Origin: Thermodesulfovibrionales bacterium
GTDB taxonomy: Bacteria > Nitrospirota > Thermodesulfovibrionia > Thermodesulfovibrionales > SM23-35
Reading direction: 5' to 3'
DNA length: 5,764 bases
NCBI GenBank assembly: GCA_020062205.1
Contig: JAGUWT010000278.1
Coordinates: forward strand, 1 to 5,764
A program made the position numbers and the translations under genes. Below, one piece after another: positions 1 through 5,020 of this stretch. The stretch's first letter is position 1, and each line of letters begins with the position of its first letter. The notes under the pieces are model-generated. The model was given only the letters and a program-made list of their open reading frames with translations. It searched no databases and was not told the origin of the DNA.

Positions 1-10
1 CAATGAAAAT

Positions 11-72
11 GTCATTCCTGCGAAAGCAGGAATCCAGGAGGAACTGGATTCCGTGTCAAGCACGGAATGACG
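11..72. repeat. Dispersed palindromic repeat with three nested hairpins
   Basis: The ends are inverted (GTCATTCC at 11-18 against GGAATGAC at 64-71). Inside are three hairpins: ATTCCTGC/GCAGGAAT (14-21 with 26-33, GAAA loop), GGAATCCAG/CTGGATTCC (29-37 with 44-52), and ATTCCGTG/CACGGAAT (48-55 with 61-68). They overlap, so the alternatives compete and the whole can fold as a cloverleaf-like cruciform. Repeats with GTCATTCC...GGAATGAC ends and a GGAATCCAG core are common as dispersed intergenic elements in many bacteria (established knowledge, recalled and not searched). It ends just before the gspG ribosome binding site, and its right end supplies an in-frame ATG (67-69) that could be mistaken for the gspG start. 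Confidence 0.85.
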
Positions 73-75
73 TGT

Positions 76-81
76 GAGGAG
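76..81 (+). promoter_or_regulatory. Shine-Dalgarno that fixes the gspG start at GTG 91
   Basis: GAGGAG lies 9 bases upstream of GTG at 91-93. The only upstream ATG in frame (67-69) lies inside the palindromic repeat and has no purine-rich site before it. This favours the GTG start. Confidence 0.6.
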
Positions 82-90
82 TATTTTCAG

Positions 91-588
91 GTGAAATGTT
101 TTAGAATCAGCAATCGTTCGACTGAGCGCTCACGACGAAGTCTGCAATCTGCAATCTGCAATTCTCCCAGGGGCGGTTTCACTCTCCTTGAGATCATTGT
201 CGTTGTCTTTATCCTCAGCCTTCTTGCAGCCATCATCGCACCAAGGATAATCGGCAGAACAGATGATGCAAGGATTACAGAGGCAAAGGTTCAGATAAGA
301 AATTTTGAGACTGCACTGAAATTATTTAAACTTGACAATGGCTTTTATCCCTCTACTGACCAGGGACTTGAAGCACTTATTGAAAAACCGACTATTGGAA
401 GGATTCCGAACAATTACAGAGAAGGTGGCTATCTGGAACAAAAGAAAATACCGCTTGATCCATGGGGTAATCCATATATCTATGTTTCTCCTGGTATTCA
501 AGGAGATTTCGATATCCTGAGCTTTGGTGCTGATGGCAAAGAAGGCGGCGAAGGCAAGGATGCAGACATTAAAAACTGGGATTTATAA
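91..588 (+). CDS. gspG: Type II secretion system major pseudopilin GspG
   Basis: This is the major pseudopilin; it polymerises into the periplasmic pseudopilus that drives substrates through the GspD secretin. Read from GTG 91 it is 165 residues; from ATG 67 it would be 173. GTG is preferred because it has a GAGGAG site. The prepilin-peptidase site is RGG/FTLLEIIVVV: a 29-residue leader, Phe+1 (methylated in the family) and the conserved Glu+5, followed by a hydrophobic assembly helix. The C-terminal half has the GspG hallmarks LDPWGNPY and SFGADGKEGGEGKDADI, where aspartates bind the structural calcium in characterised GspG proteins. The mature part is 136 residues, normal for the family. 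The leader is abnormally long and repeat-encoded, including RSTERSRRS. GspG is first in the visible gene order, and gspF would be expected just upstream. The identification is secure; the exact start is less so. Confidence 0.95.
   Translation: MKCFRISNRSTERSRRSLQSAICNSPRGGFTLLEIIVVVFILSLLAAIIAPRIIGRTDDARITEAKVQIRNFETALKLFKLDNGFYPSTDQGLEALIEKPTIGRIPNNYREGGYLEQKKIPLDPWGNPYIYVSPGIQGDFDILSFGADGKEGGEGKDADIKNWDL
94..168 (+). repeat. Leader-encoding heptamer module, gspG copy
   Basis: Period-7 units run in phase: AAATGTT (94-100), TTAGAAT (101-107), CAGCAAT (108-114), then after the 27-base insert three CTGCAAT units (142-148, 149-155, 156-162). The module lies entirely within the gspG leader. This copy lacks the GC hairpin of the gspH, gspI and gspJ copies and ends in TCTCCCAGGGGCGGT, which still supplies the Gly-Gly of the cleavage site. 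Confidence 0.75.
115..141 (+). repeat. 27-base insert (RSTERSRRS), copy 1 of 3
   Basis: This stretch is identical to 1750-1776 and 2436-2462. It is an imperfect palindrome centred on GAGCGCTC, flanked by TTCGAC and ACGACGAA. It sits between the first and second heptamers of the array. At 27 bases it keeps the reading frame and adds nine mostly polar, arginine-rich residues to the leader. Confidence 0.85.
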
Positions 589-594
589 ATGCAA

Positions 595-814
595 AATAAT
601 GCAATTAACCACAGAGGACACAGAGGAATATATTGATAATAAGAGAAAAAAGACAGTTTTTTTCTGTGCACTCTTCTATACACAAAAGTGAGGTTAACTA
701 TCTTTACAACGATATTGAGAGGACACGGAGAAATATTTAAAAACGTTGTGTTTTTAAAGTCCAAAATTATCTCTGTGCTCTCTGTGGTTTTTCTTAAATG
801 CATTTTTCGGGTAA
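595..814. repeat. CACAGAG inverted-repeat element, long copy (fills the gspG-gspH gap)
   Basis: The gap between gspG and gspH holds no credible gene and is almost wholly this element. Its left end has two nonamers CACAGAGGA (610-618, 619-627). The right end has the inverted nonamers CTCTGTGCT and CTCTGTGGT (771-788). Positions 607-625 pair with 771-789 with two mismatches. A second, near-identical left-arm-like stretch lies inside at 718-736 (17 of 19 positions match 613-631). Together with a perfect 9-base stem at 736-744/750-758, this suggests a composite or nested copy. The first 22 bases (595-616) are identical to 5016-5037 in the copy before gspN. The right end contains TCGGGTAAA, also shared, and runs over the gspH start codon. 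Confidence 0.75.
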
Positions 815-1319
815 ATGCAAAATAGAAAATTTTAAAATTTGTAATTTGAAATTTGCAATTTGCAATTCCCGCCTGTCTAAGGCGGGTGGGTTTACCCTTC
901 TTGAGCTTATCACTGTCATATTTATCATATCCTTATTGTTGGCCATTGTATTCCCCTCCTTTTACGGATTTGGAGAGAAAAATCTGAAGACTGATGCGAG
1001 GAGAATCGCATCTGTATTAAGGTACTTGAATGATACTGCAATCGCTACAAAGGAGACCTACTTTTTGAAATTTGATCTCGATAGAGCTACCCTCTCGTGG
1101 AAAGATTCTAATGGCGAGAGAAAAGAGGGATTCAAAACACTTTCATCTGTAGATCTCCAGTCCAAAGGAGAAGTGAAAGAAGGACAAATTATGATATTGT
1201 TCAGCTCTTTAGGTATCCAGGAAAACATAACAGTTCACTTGAGGGATAAAGATGAGGAAATGGCAGTTACATTTAACCCAATCAGTGGAAGGGCAAAAAT
1301 AATGCAAAGTGCAAAATGA
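798..1319 (+). CDS. gspH: Type II secretion system minor pseudopilin GspH
   Basis: A minor pseudopilin of the tip complex (GspH-I-J-K) that caps the pseudopilus. The protein has 173 residues. Leader residues 1-31 end in KAGG and are followed by FTLLELITVIFIISLLLAIVFPSF, with Glu+5 and the transmembrane assembly helix. The mature 142 residues carry the GspH pattern of an Arg-rich helix (TDARRIASVLRYLNDTAIA) and then a beta-rich domain ending in FNPISGRAKI. The start is uncertain: ATG 798 lies in the right end of the CACAGAG element and lacks a recognisable ribosome binding site. TTG 846 is an alternative in frame and would leave a shorter leader. Most of the leader is heptamer-encoded (NLKFAICN). 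The last six codons (IMQSAK) and the stop also fall in heptamer DNA, and the TGA overlaps the gspI ATG. Confidence 0.9.
   Translation: MHFSGKCKIENFKICNLKFAICNSRLSKAGGFTLLELITVIFIISLLLAIVFPSFYGFGEKNLKTDARRIASVLRYLNDTAIATKETYFLKFDLDRATLSWKDSNGERKEGFKTLSSVDLQSKGEVKEGQIMILFSSLGIQENITVHLRDKDEEMAVTFNPISGRAKIMQSAK
811..886 (+). repeat. Leader-encoding heptamer module with GC hairpin, gspH copy
   Basis: Units in phase begin GTAAATG (811-817) and CAAAATA (818-824) and continue to the core TTGTAAT, TTGAAAT, TTGCAAT, TTGCAAT (839-866). TCCC follows, then a GC hairpin with stem CCCGCC/GGCGGG (868-873 with 881-886). This copy lacks the 27-base insert. The 3' arm of the hairpin encodes Ala-Gly next to the cleavage site. 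Confidence 0.75.
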
Positions 1320-1405
1320 AAAATGAAAAATGTAAATTAAAAAATTTTAAAATTTGCAATTTGCAATTTGCAATTTGCAATTCCCGCCTGCCTAAAGCAG
1401 GCGGG
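1298..1405 (+). repeat. Heptamer array across the gspH stop and gspI start, plus GC hairpin
   Basis: Twelve consecutive period-7 units run from 1298 to 1381 without a phase break. They begin AATAATG, CAAAGTG, CAAAATG, drift through A/T-rich units, and end in four perfect TTGCAAT (1354-1381). The gspH stop (1317-1319) and gspI start (1316-1318) lie in the third and fourth units. The array closes with a perfect 9-base stem, CCCGCCTGC/GCAGGCGGG (1383-1391 with 1397-1405, loop CTAAA). This is the best preserved copy. A period of 7 means all three frames read the same cyclic heptapeptide (LQFAICN), so the core is free of stops in every frame. Confidence 0.85.
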
Positions 1406-1729
1406 TTTACCCTCCTTGAGATTATGATTGCTCTTGCAGTTATAGGCGGACTTCTTGTAACTCTTATCTACACATTAAATTATCATCTCGGTATAGCTGA
1501 AAAGCATGAGGCTATCACAATCACATCCATGCTTGCAAAAGAGAAGATGGCAGAAATTGAAAAGAATCCAGCAGAGACAAAAGGCACATTTCCTGAACCT
1601 TATTCCGATTATCATTATGTGACGTATGTCAAGGATACCCCTTATACAGGCATGTCAGAAATCTCAGTTACGGTCAGCAATGGCAAAGAAGAGGTTAGAT
1701 TCAACGAATTAATCCAAAATGTAAAATGA
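1316..1729 (+). CDS. gspI: Type II secretion system minor pseudopilin GspI
   Basis: A minor pseudopilin; in characterised systems GspI nucleates the GspI-J-K tip complex that starts pseudopilus assembly. The protein has 137 residues. The 30-residue leader ends KAGG and is followed by FTLLEIMIALAVIGGLLVTLIYTLN with Glu+5. After the membrane helix comes TSMLAKEKMAEIE, which fits the GspI signature of a helix with M/L-A...M-A-E-I, then a small beta domain. The 107-residue mature length is typical, GspI being the smallest of the set. Its ATG overlaps the gspH stop (ATGA) and there is no Shine-Dalgarno, so translation is probably coupled (inference). The leader is nearly all repeat-encoded (KICNLQFAICNSR). 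The last four codons (QNVK) fall in the next repeat module. Confidence 0.92.
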   Translation: MKNEKCKLKNFKICNLQFAICNSRLPKAGGFTLLEIMIALAVIGGLLVTLIYTLNYHLGIAEKHEAITITSMLAKEKMAEIEKNPAETKGTFPEPYSDYHYVTYVKDTPYTGMSEISVTVSNGKEEVRFNELIQNVK

Positions 1730-1821
1730 AAATTTTCAAAATCTGCAATCGTTCGACTGAGCGCTCACGACGAAGTCTGCAATCTGTAATCTGCAATTCC
1801 CGCCCGCCTAAAGCGGGTGGG
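1715..1821 (+). repeat. Heptamer array across the gspI stop and gspJ start, with insert and GC hairpin
   Basis: Units in phase are CAAAATG (1715-1721), TAAAATG (1722-1728), AAAATTT, TCAAAAT and CTGCAAT (1743-1749). The 27-base insert follows, then CTGCAAT, CTGTAAT, CTGCAAT (1777-1797). It closes with the hairpin CCCGCCCGC/GCGGGTGGG (1799-1807 with 1813-1821, one G-T pair, same CTAAA loop as the gspI copy). The gspI stop and gspJ start lie in the second unit. With the insert removed, the core has the same four-heptamer layout as the gspI copy. Confidence 0.82.
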
Positions 1822-2391
1822 TTCACCCTCCTCGAGGTGCTGCTCGCTTTTACAATACTTTCCATAATCCTTGTCGCCCTTTACACCACATTTTCCCTTT
1901 CTCAGAGGGCCATGAGCGGTATTGATGAATCCCTCCTGAAACTCCAGGAATCCAGAATGACAATAGATGTGATGCGGAGGGAAATAGATTCCATTTTGCC
2001 AGAAAATAAAAACTCTGTCTTTAAGTTAGAAGACAAAGATATATATGGCAAGCAGGCATCAAGATTGTTCTTCACCGCCTTTTCACCCTTGATGCCAGGC
2101 CTTTCATTGATTTCTTACTACGTGGAAGAAAAAGACGGGAAACTCATACTCTTCAAAACCATGAGTTCTGCTTATGCACCAACTGCTGAGGGAAAAGGAG
2201 TAGAGGTTGTAGAGGATGCTGAGGCATTTATGGTCGAGGTACTGGATGGCAACAAATGGGTCAAAACATGGGATGCATCAGAAATAAAAAGACCTCCAGA
2301 AGAGATCAAAATTACCATTACAGTATTATTGAAAGGGAAAAGGGTCTCCATTTCTGAAACGGTAAAGCCAAAGATTCGGAAAACGATATGA
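1726..2391 (+). CDS. gspJ: Type II secretion system minor pseudopilin GspJ
   Basis: A minor pseudopilin that joins GspI and GspK at the pseudopilus tip. The protein has 221 residues. The 32-residue leader ends KAGG and is followed by FTLLEVLLAFTILSIILVALYTTF with Glu+5. After the helix comes LQESRMTIDVMRREIDSIL, like the family's helix preceding the large beta domain. The body contains LFFTAFSPLMPGLSLISYYVEE, as expected for the GspJ pseudopilin fold. The mature part is 189 residues, within the usual range. The ATG overlaps the gspI TGA by four bases without a ribosome binding site, which suggests coupling. The leader carries RSTERSRRS from the 27-base insert. Its own stop overlaps the gspK ATG in the same way. 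Confidence 0.92.
   Translation: MKIFKICNRSTERSRRSLQSVICNSRPPKAGGFTLLEVLLAFTILSIILVALYTTFSLSQRAMSGIDESLLKLQESRMTIDVMRREIDSILPENKNSVFKLEDKDIYGKQASRLFFTAFSPLMPGLSLISYYVEEKDGKLILFKTMSSAYAPTAEGKGVEVVEDAEAFMVEVLDGNKWVKTWDASEIKRPPEEIKITITVLLKGKRVSISETVKPKIRKTI
1750..1776 (+). repeat. 27-base insert (RSTERSRRS), copy 2 of 3
   Basis: This copy is identical to those at 115-141 and 2436-2462. Removing it from the gspJ leader leaves an array aligned unit for unit with the insert-free gspI leader, which marks its borders. Confidence 0.85.
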
Positions 2392-2487
2392 ACTTAAAAT
2401 TTAAGGTTCAATATTCAAGATTTAAAATCTGCAATCGTTCGACTGAGCGCTCACGACGAAGTCTGAAATCTGAAATCTGCAATTCCC
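2387..2487 (+). repeat. Heptamer array across the gspJ stop and gspK start, with insert
   Basis: Degenerate units run in phase from TATGAAC (2387-2393) through TTAAAAT, TTAAGGT, TCAATAT, TCAAGAT and TTAAAAT to CTGCAAT (2429-2435). After the 27-base insert come CTGAAAT, CTGAAAT, CTGCAAT (2463-2483) and TCCC. There is no GC hairpin. The gspK start and gspJ stop fall in the first unit. The 5' half has drifted more than the gspI copy. Confidence 0.7.
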
Positions 2488-3398
2488 ATGGTGTTGCCCT
2501 TGTCCTGACCCTTATGGTGCTTGCTATCGTAACAGCAATGGTTGTGGAGTTTGCATATGGTGTTTACACAAGTACAAATGCCCTTTATAACTGGCAAATA
2601 TTACAGAAACTTTCTCTTGTTTCAAAATCAGTGGTGAAGATAGCTTCAAAGACCCTTGCTGAAAATACCCGTATCATGGATTACACATATCCAGGCTTTT
2701 TGGTACTCTCGTATGAAAATCCCGTTGAGGATTTTCACGGAACTGTGATACTGAGGATTGAGGATGAGAATTCTAAGTTCAACGTAAATTCATTAGTTAA
2801 TAAGAGAGGCGTGGTGAATGATGATACATGTAAATCTTTTGTAAGACTTCTCAAGGCATTAGACCTGAACCCACATATTGCTGACAGAATCGTTGATTGG
2901 ATTGACCTTGATAGAGAACCAAGGCTTTCAGATTCTGAAAATACAGCAAAGAATGCACTTCTTGATAGTGTTGACGAAATACTCTTAATCCCTGGAATAG
3001 ATAGAGAAAGTTATGAGAAGCTATTACCCTATGTCACAATATATAGTAAGATATATGAAGATGGAAGAAGTGAGATAAATATTAATGGGGCAGAAATACC
3101 TGTACTTATGTCCCTTTCTTTTTATGTAGAGAAAGCAATAGGTAAAGAGATCGACAAAGAGATGGCAGAAAGGATTGTGAAATATAGAGAAAGTTTGCCT
3201 TTTGAGAAGACGAATGGGTCAGATATTGGTAAAGTTACCGGTTTTGGTGAAGACATAGTACAATCTCTGATGGGACATATAACAGCCAAAGGAACCGCCT
3301 TCCGTATAGTATCCACTGCGATAGAGGGCAATATTAAGAGGGTCATAGAAAGCGTTATTGACAGCAATACAGTTGTAAAATACTGGAAGGAGATATAA
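2388..3398 (+). CDS. gspK: Type II secretion system pseudopilin tip protein GspK
   Basis: The large minor pseudopilin at the tip of the pseudopilus. The protein has 336 residues. The 35-residue leader ends CNSHG and is followed by VALVLTLMVLAIVTAMVVEFAY. Position +5 is Leu, not Glu; loss of Glu+5 is the known hallmark of GspK and fits its place as the first subunit. Further family signatures are FNVNSLVN (131-138), DWIDLD (170-175) and VDEILLIPGI (195-204), which belong to the helical domain unique to GspK. The protein ends in a beta-rich pilin-like part (FRIVSTAIEGNIKRVIESVI). Length is normal. The ATG overlaps the gspJ stop. The leader contains the RSTERSRRS insert. Confidence 0.95.
   Translation: MNLKFKVQYSRFKICNRSTERSRRSLKSEICNSHGVALVLTLMVLAIVTAMVVEFAYGVYTSTNALYNWQILQKLSLVSKSVVKIASKTLAENTRIMDYTYPGFLVLSYENPVEDFHGTVILRIEDENSKFNVNSLVNKRGVVNDDTCKSFVRLLKALDLNPHIADRIVDWIDLDREPRLSDSENTAKNALLDSVDEILLIPGIDRESYEKLLPYVTIYSKIYEDGRSEININGAEIPVLMSLSFYVEKAIGKEIDKEMAERIVKYRESLPFEKTNGSDIGKVTGFGEDIVQSLMGHITAKGTAFRIVSTAIEGNIKRVIESVIDSNTVVKYWKEI
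2436..2462 (+). repeat. 27-base insert (RSTERSRRS), copy 3 of 3
   Basis: Identical in all 27 positions to 115-141 and 1750-1776. It again follows the first CTGCAAT of the core array, in the same reading frame, although the flanking heptamers here have drifted to CTGAAAT. Confidence 0.85.
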
Positions 3399-3400
3399 GT

Positions 3401-3449
3401 AAGGGATGATGGACGAAAGACGAGAGACGAAGGGTGGAAGATGAAGAGG
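3401..3449 (+). repeat. Purine-rich heptamer array across the gspL start
   Basis: A second period-7 family: AAGGGAT (3401-3407), GATGGAC, GAAAGAC, GAGAGAC, GAAGGGT, GGAAGAT, GAAGAGG (to 3449). It is unrelated in sequence to the TTGCAAT family. It occupies the whole gspK-gspL spacer and includes the gspL ATG and its first codons. Similar purine-rich heptamer runs occur as dispersed intergenic repeats in some genomes (recollection, not checked). Confidence 0.65.
3430..3434 (+). promoter_or_regulatory. Probable Shine-Dalgarno of gspL
   Basis: AAGGG lies 6 bases before the ATG at 3441. It is part of the purine-rich heptamer array, so the repeat appears to serve as the ribosome binding site here. 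Confidence 0.5.
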
Positions 3450-4520
3450 ATAGTTTTTTTTGACCTCAAAGGCGAGGAAATCTCAATTTATGAAATAGAA
3501 AAAAAAGGCAATGCCTTTCATGTAAAAGATACATTCTCTGCACCTGTAAAAGACGGAGGTTCTTTTAGTATCGAAAAGACATTTGAAGATGTAGAGGAAT
3601 CATACCTTAGTCTGCCCCTCAGCCTTTTAAATTTCAGGGTCCTCGAACTTCCTTTCTCTGATATGGAAAAAGCAAGGGAAGTAGTTCCGTTTGAGCTTGA
3701 GGGTATTATCATCGGCGGCGCTGAAAGCACTGTCTTTGACGTCTGTTCCCTGAGAAGCAGTAACGGAAAGCACACAATTTTAGTTGTATATATCGTAAAA
3801 GAAACCTTAAGAAAGATATTGGAAGACCTGGAGTCTTTCAAGGTTGACCCCAAGGCTGTAACATCTCTTGAGCTTGCGCATCTTATGACTTCATCTAAAT
3901 CTAGGGAGGAAATAGCGAACCTGATCCTGAATCCACAATCAATACACGGTGATGATCGAATTACAACAGCCTTGAAAGAGATGACCATTCCTATTATCAA
4001 CCTCAGGAGAGGGGAATTTTCCTATACTGTTGATACTGAAAAGACAAAAAGGTCGCTCAAACTCACTGCGATACTTCTCGTGCTTCTGGTTCTCATTTTT
4101 TTGTCTGATATGGCATTCAGGATAATCACAACGAAGAGAGAAATTTCATCTGTGAAAAATGAAATCAGGAAGACTTATGCGGGTATCTTTCCGAATGAAA
4201 AGAAGATAACGAATGAACTCTATCAGATGAAGGTTCACATGAAGGAATTAAAAGCAAAAGAAAGTACATTTATCGGCATATCTCCACTACAGTTTTTACT
4301 TGATTTATCGCAACGCAGCAGACAGGGAATAATGTTTACTGATCTAACAATAGAGAAAGAACGAATAATTCTCAAGGGCGAGGCCCCATCTTTAAGCGAT
4401 GTCCAGCAGGTCAAGAAAAGTCTTGAAGAATTTTTAATTGATGTCAATATCTCTGATGCAAAACCATTTTCTCGTGACCGTACAGGATTTACTATTACAG
4501 CGAAGGAGAAAAAGATTTGA
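3441..4520 (+). CDS. gspL: Type II secretion system assembly-platform protein GspL
   Basis: An inner-membrane protein that couples the cytoplasmic GspE ATPase to GspM and the pseudopilus. The protein has 359 residues. Residues 1-205 form a cytoplasmic domain of the actin-like/PilM-related fold; LPFSDMEKAREVVPFELE (69-86 region) is a good match to the GspL family motif. A single membrane helix follows at about 207-229 (LKLTAILLVLLVLIFLSDMA), then a charged, probably coiled-coil segment (232-275). The C-terminal periplasmic domain (about 280-355) fits the ferredoxin-like fold seen in GspL. The cytoplasmic part looks somewhat shorter than in well-studied GspL proteins. Its TGA overlaps the gspM TTG start. 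The family call is confident; a PilM/PilN-type pilus protein is excluded by the flanking gspG-K and gspM-N. Confidence 0.9.
   Translation: MKRIVFFDLKGEEISIYEIEKKGNAFHVKDTFSAPVKDGGSFSIEKTFEDVEESYLSLPLSLLNFRVLELPFSDMEKAREVVPFELEGIIIGGAESTVFDVCSLRSSNGKHTILVVYIVKETLRKILEDLESFKVDPKAVTSLELAHLMTSSKSREEIANLILNPQSIHGDDRITTALKEMTIPIINLRRGEFSYTVDTEKTKRSLKLTAILLVLLVLIFLSDMAFRIITTKREISSVKNEIRKTYAGIFPNEKKITNELYQMKVHMKELKAKESTFIGISPLQFLLDLSQRSRQGIMFTDLTIEKERIILKGEAPSLSDVQQVKKSLEEFLIDVNISDAKPFSRDRTGFTITAKEKKI
4503..4508 (+). promoter_or_regulatory. Shine-Dalgarno supporting the TTG start of gspM
   Basis: AAGGAG lies within the end of gspL, 8 bases before TTG 4517-4519. This supports the unusual start codon, since there is no ATG before the membrane helix in this frame. 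Confidence 0.65.
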
Positions 4521-5020
4521 GGCTGAAGATTGAGCGGAGATTATTGTTTGTAATTCTGGGTGTTGTAATCGCCGTCATCATCTGTATTGTTGCATTCAAT
4601 ACATCCTCTTCATTAAAAACCGACCTCGCCAACATAAAGGCTCAGCAAAAGGAGCTACTTGTACTGAAAGATGAATTTCTGTTGTTGAAAGATAAGATGA
4701 ATGCTGTTGAAGGGAAAAAGTCCCTTACAAAGGTAGAAGGTATTGTCCAGGCAGTTGATGAGGTCTTCCTGCCTTTAGGATTAAAGAGCAAGGTTAAATC
4801 TGTAAAACCCACTGGCACAAAAGATGTAAAAGAAGCCATTGAAGAAGAGGCTGAGGTCCAGGTAGAAAAAGTAGATATGAATGAGATGGTCAATATCTTC
4901 TATAAGATAGAGAATGCACCTATGATTCTCTCCATAAAAAAGACGAATATGAAAACATCTTTTGAAAACCCTGCCCTGCTCAATATAACAATGACAATTG
5001 CCTTGGTCAAAGCTAAATAA
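4517..5020 (+). CDS. gspM: Type II secretion system assembly-platform protein GspM
   Basis: The inner-membrane partner of GspL; the two form the platform on which the pseudopilus is built. The protein has 167 residues. It has a short cytoplasmic N-terminus (RLKIERR), one membrane helix at about 8-28, a coiled coil at about 32-62 (heptad-like LKTDLANIKAQQKELLVLKD), and a C-terminal periplasmic domain of ferredoxin-like type, with PilO-like character. The start is TTG, overlapping the gspL TGA as TTGA and backed by an AAGGAG site. The sequence family is poorly conserved, so the call rests on topology, size and the position after gspL as well as on the sequence. The gene stop (5018-5020) falls inside the left end of the CACAGAG element. 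Confidence 0.85.
   Translation: MRLKIERRLLFVILGVVIAVIICIVAFNTSSSLKTDLANIKAQQKELLVLKDEFLLLKDKMNAVEGKKSLTKVEGIVQAVDEVFLPLGLKSKVKSVKPTGTKDVKEAIEEEAEVQVEKVDMNEMVNIFYKIENAPMILSIKKTNMKTSFENPALLNITMTIALVKAK

Noticed and set aside
91..177. Lipoprotein signal, because the leaders contain cysteines (AICN)
   Set aside because: No lipobox (L-A/S-G/A-C) follows a hydrophobic stretch; the cysteines lie before the prepilin cleavage site and come from the heptamer translation.
332..520. Short + strand open frame within gspG
   Set aside because: It is a shifted frame entirely inside the conserved GspG coding region, with no domain or ribosome site.
736..758. Perfect 9-base stem (TTTAAAAAC/GTTTTTAAA) as a terminator after gspG
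   Set aside because: The stem is A/T-rich, no T-tract follows it, and it lies inside the CACAGAG element in the middle of an operon.
1383..1405. Perfect GC hairpin as an attenuator or terminator
   Set aside because: It is inside the gspI coding sequence and is followed by only three T residues; a role in transcription termination is not supported.
110..2465. Direct repeats spaced along the window as a CRISPR array
   Set aside because: The identical units are 0.7-1.6 kb apart, lie in frame at the start of genes, and have no regular short spacers.
91..3398. Type IV pilus minor pilin operon instead of T2SS
   Set aside because: The GspG calcium-loop motif, the GspK without Glu+5 and with its own helical domain, and the following gspL-gspM-gspN identify T2SS.
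3518..4000. Long open frame on the minus strand inside gspL, and similar minus-strand frames at 498-803, 3122-3469, 4642-4893 and 5084-5512
   Set aside because: They lie antisense to well-supported secretion genes or repeats, have no recognisable family features, and are explained as shadow frames.
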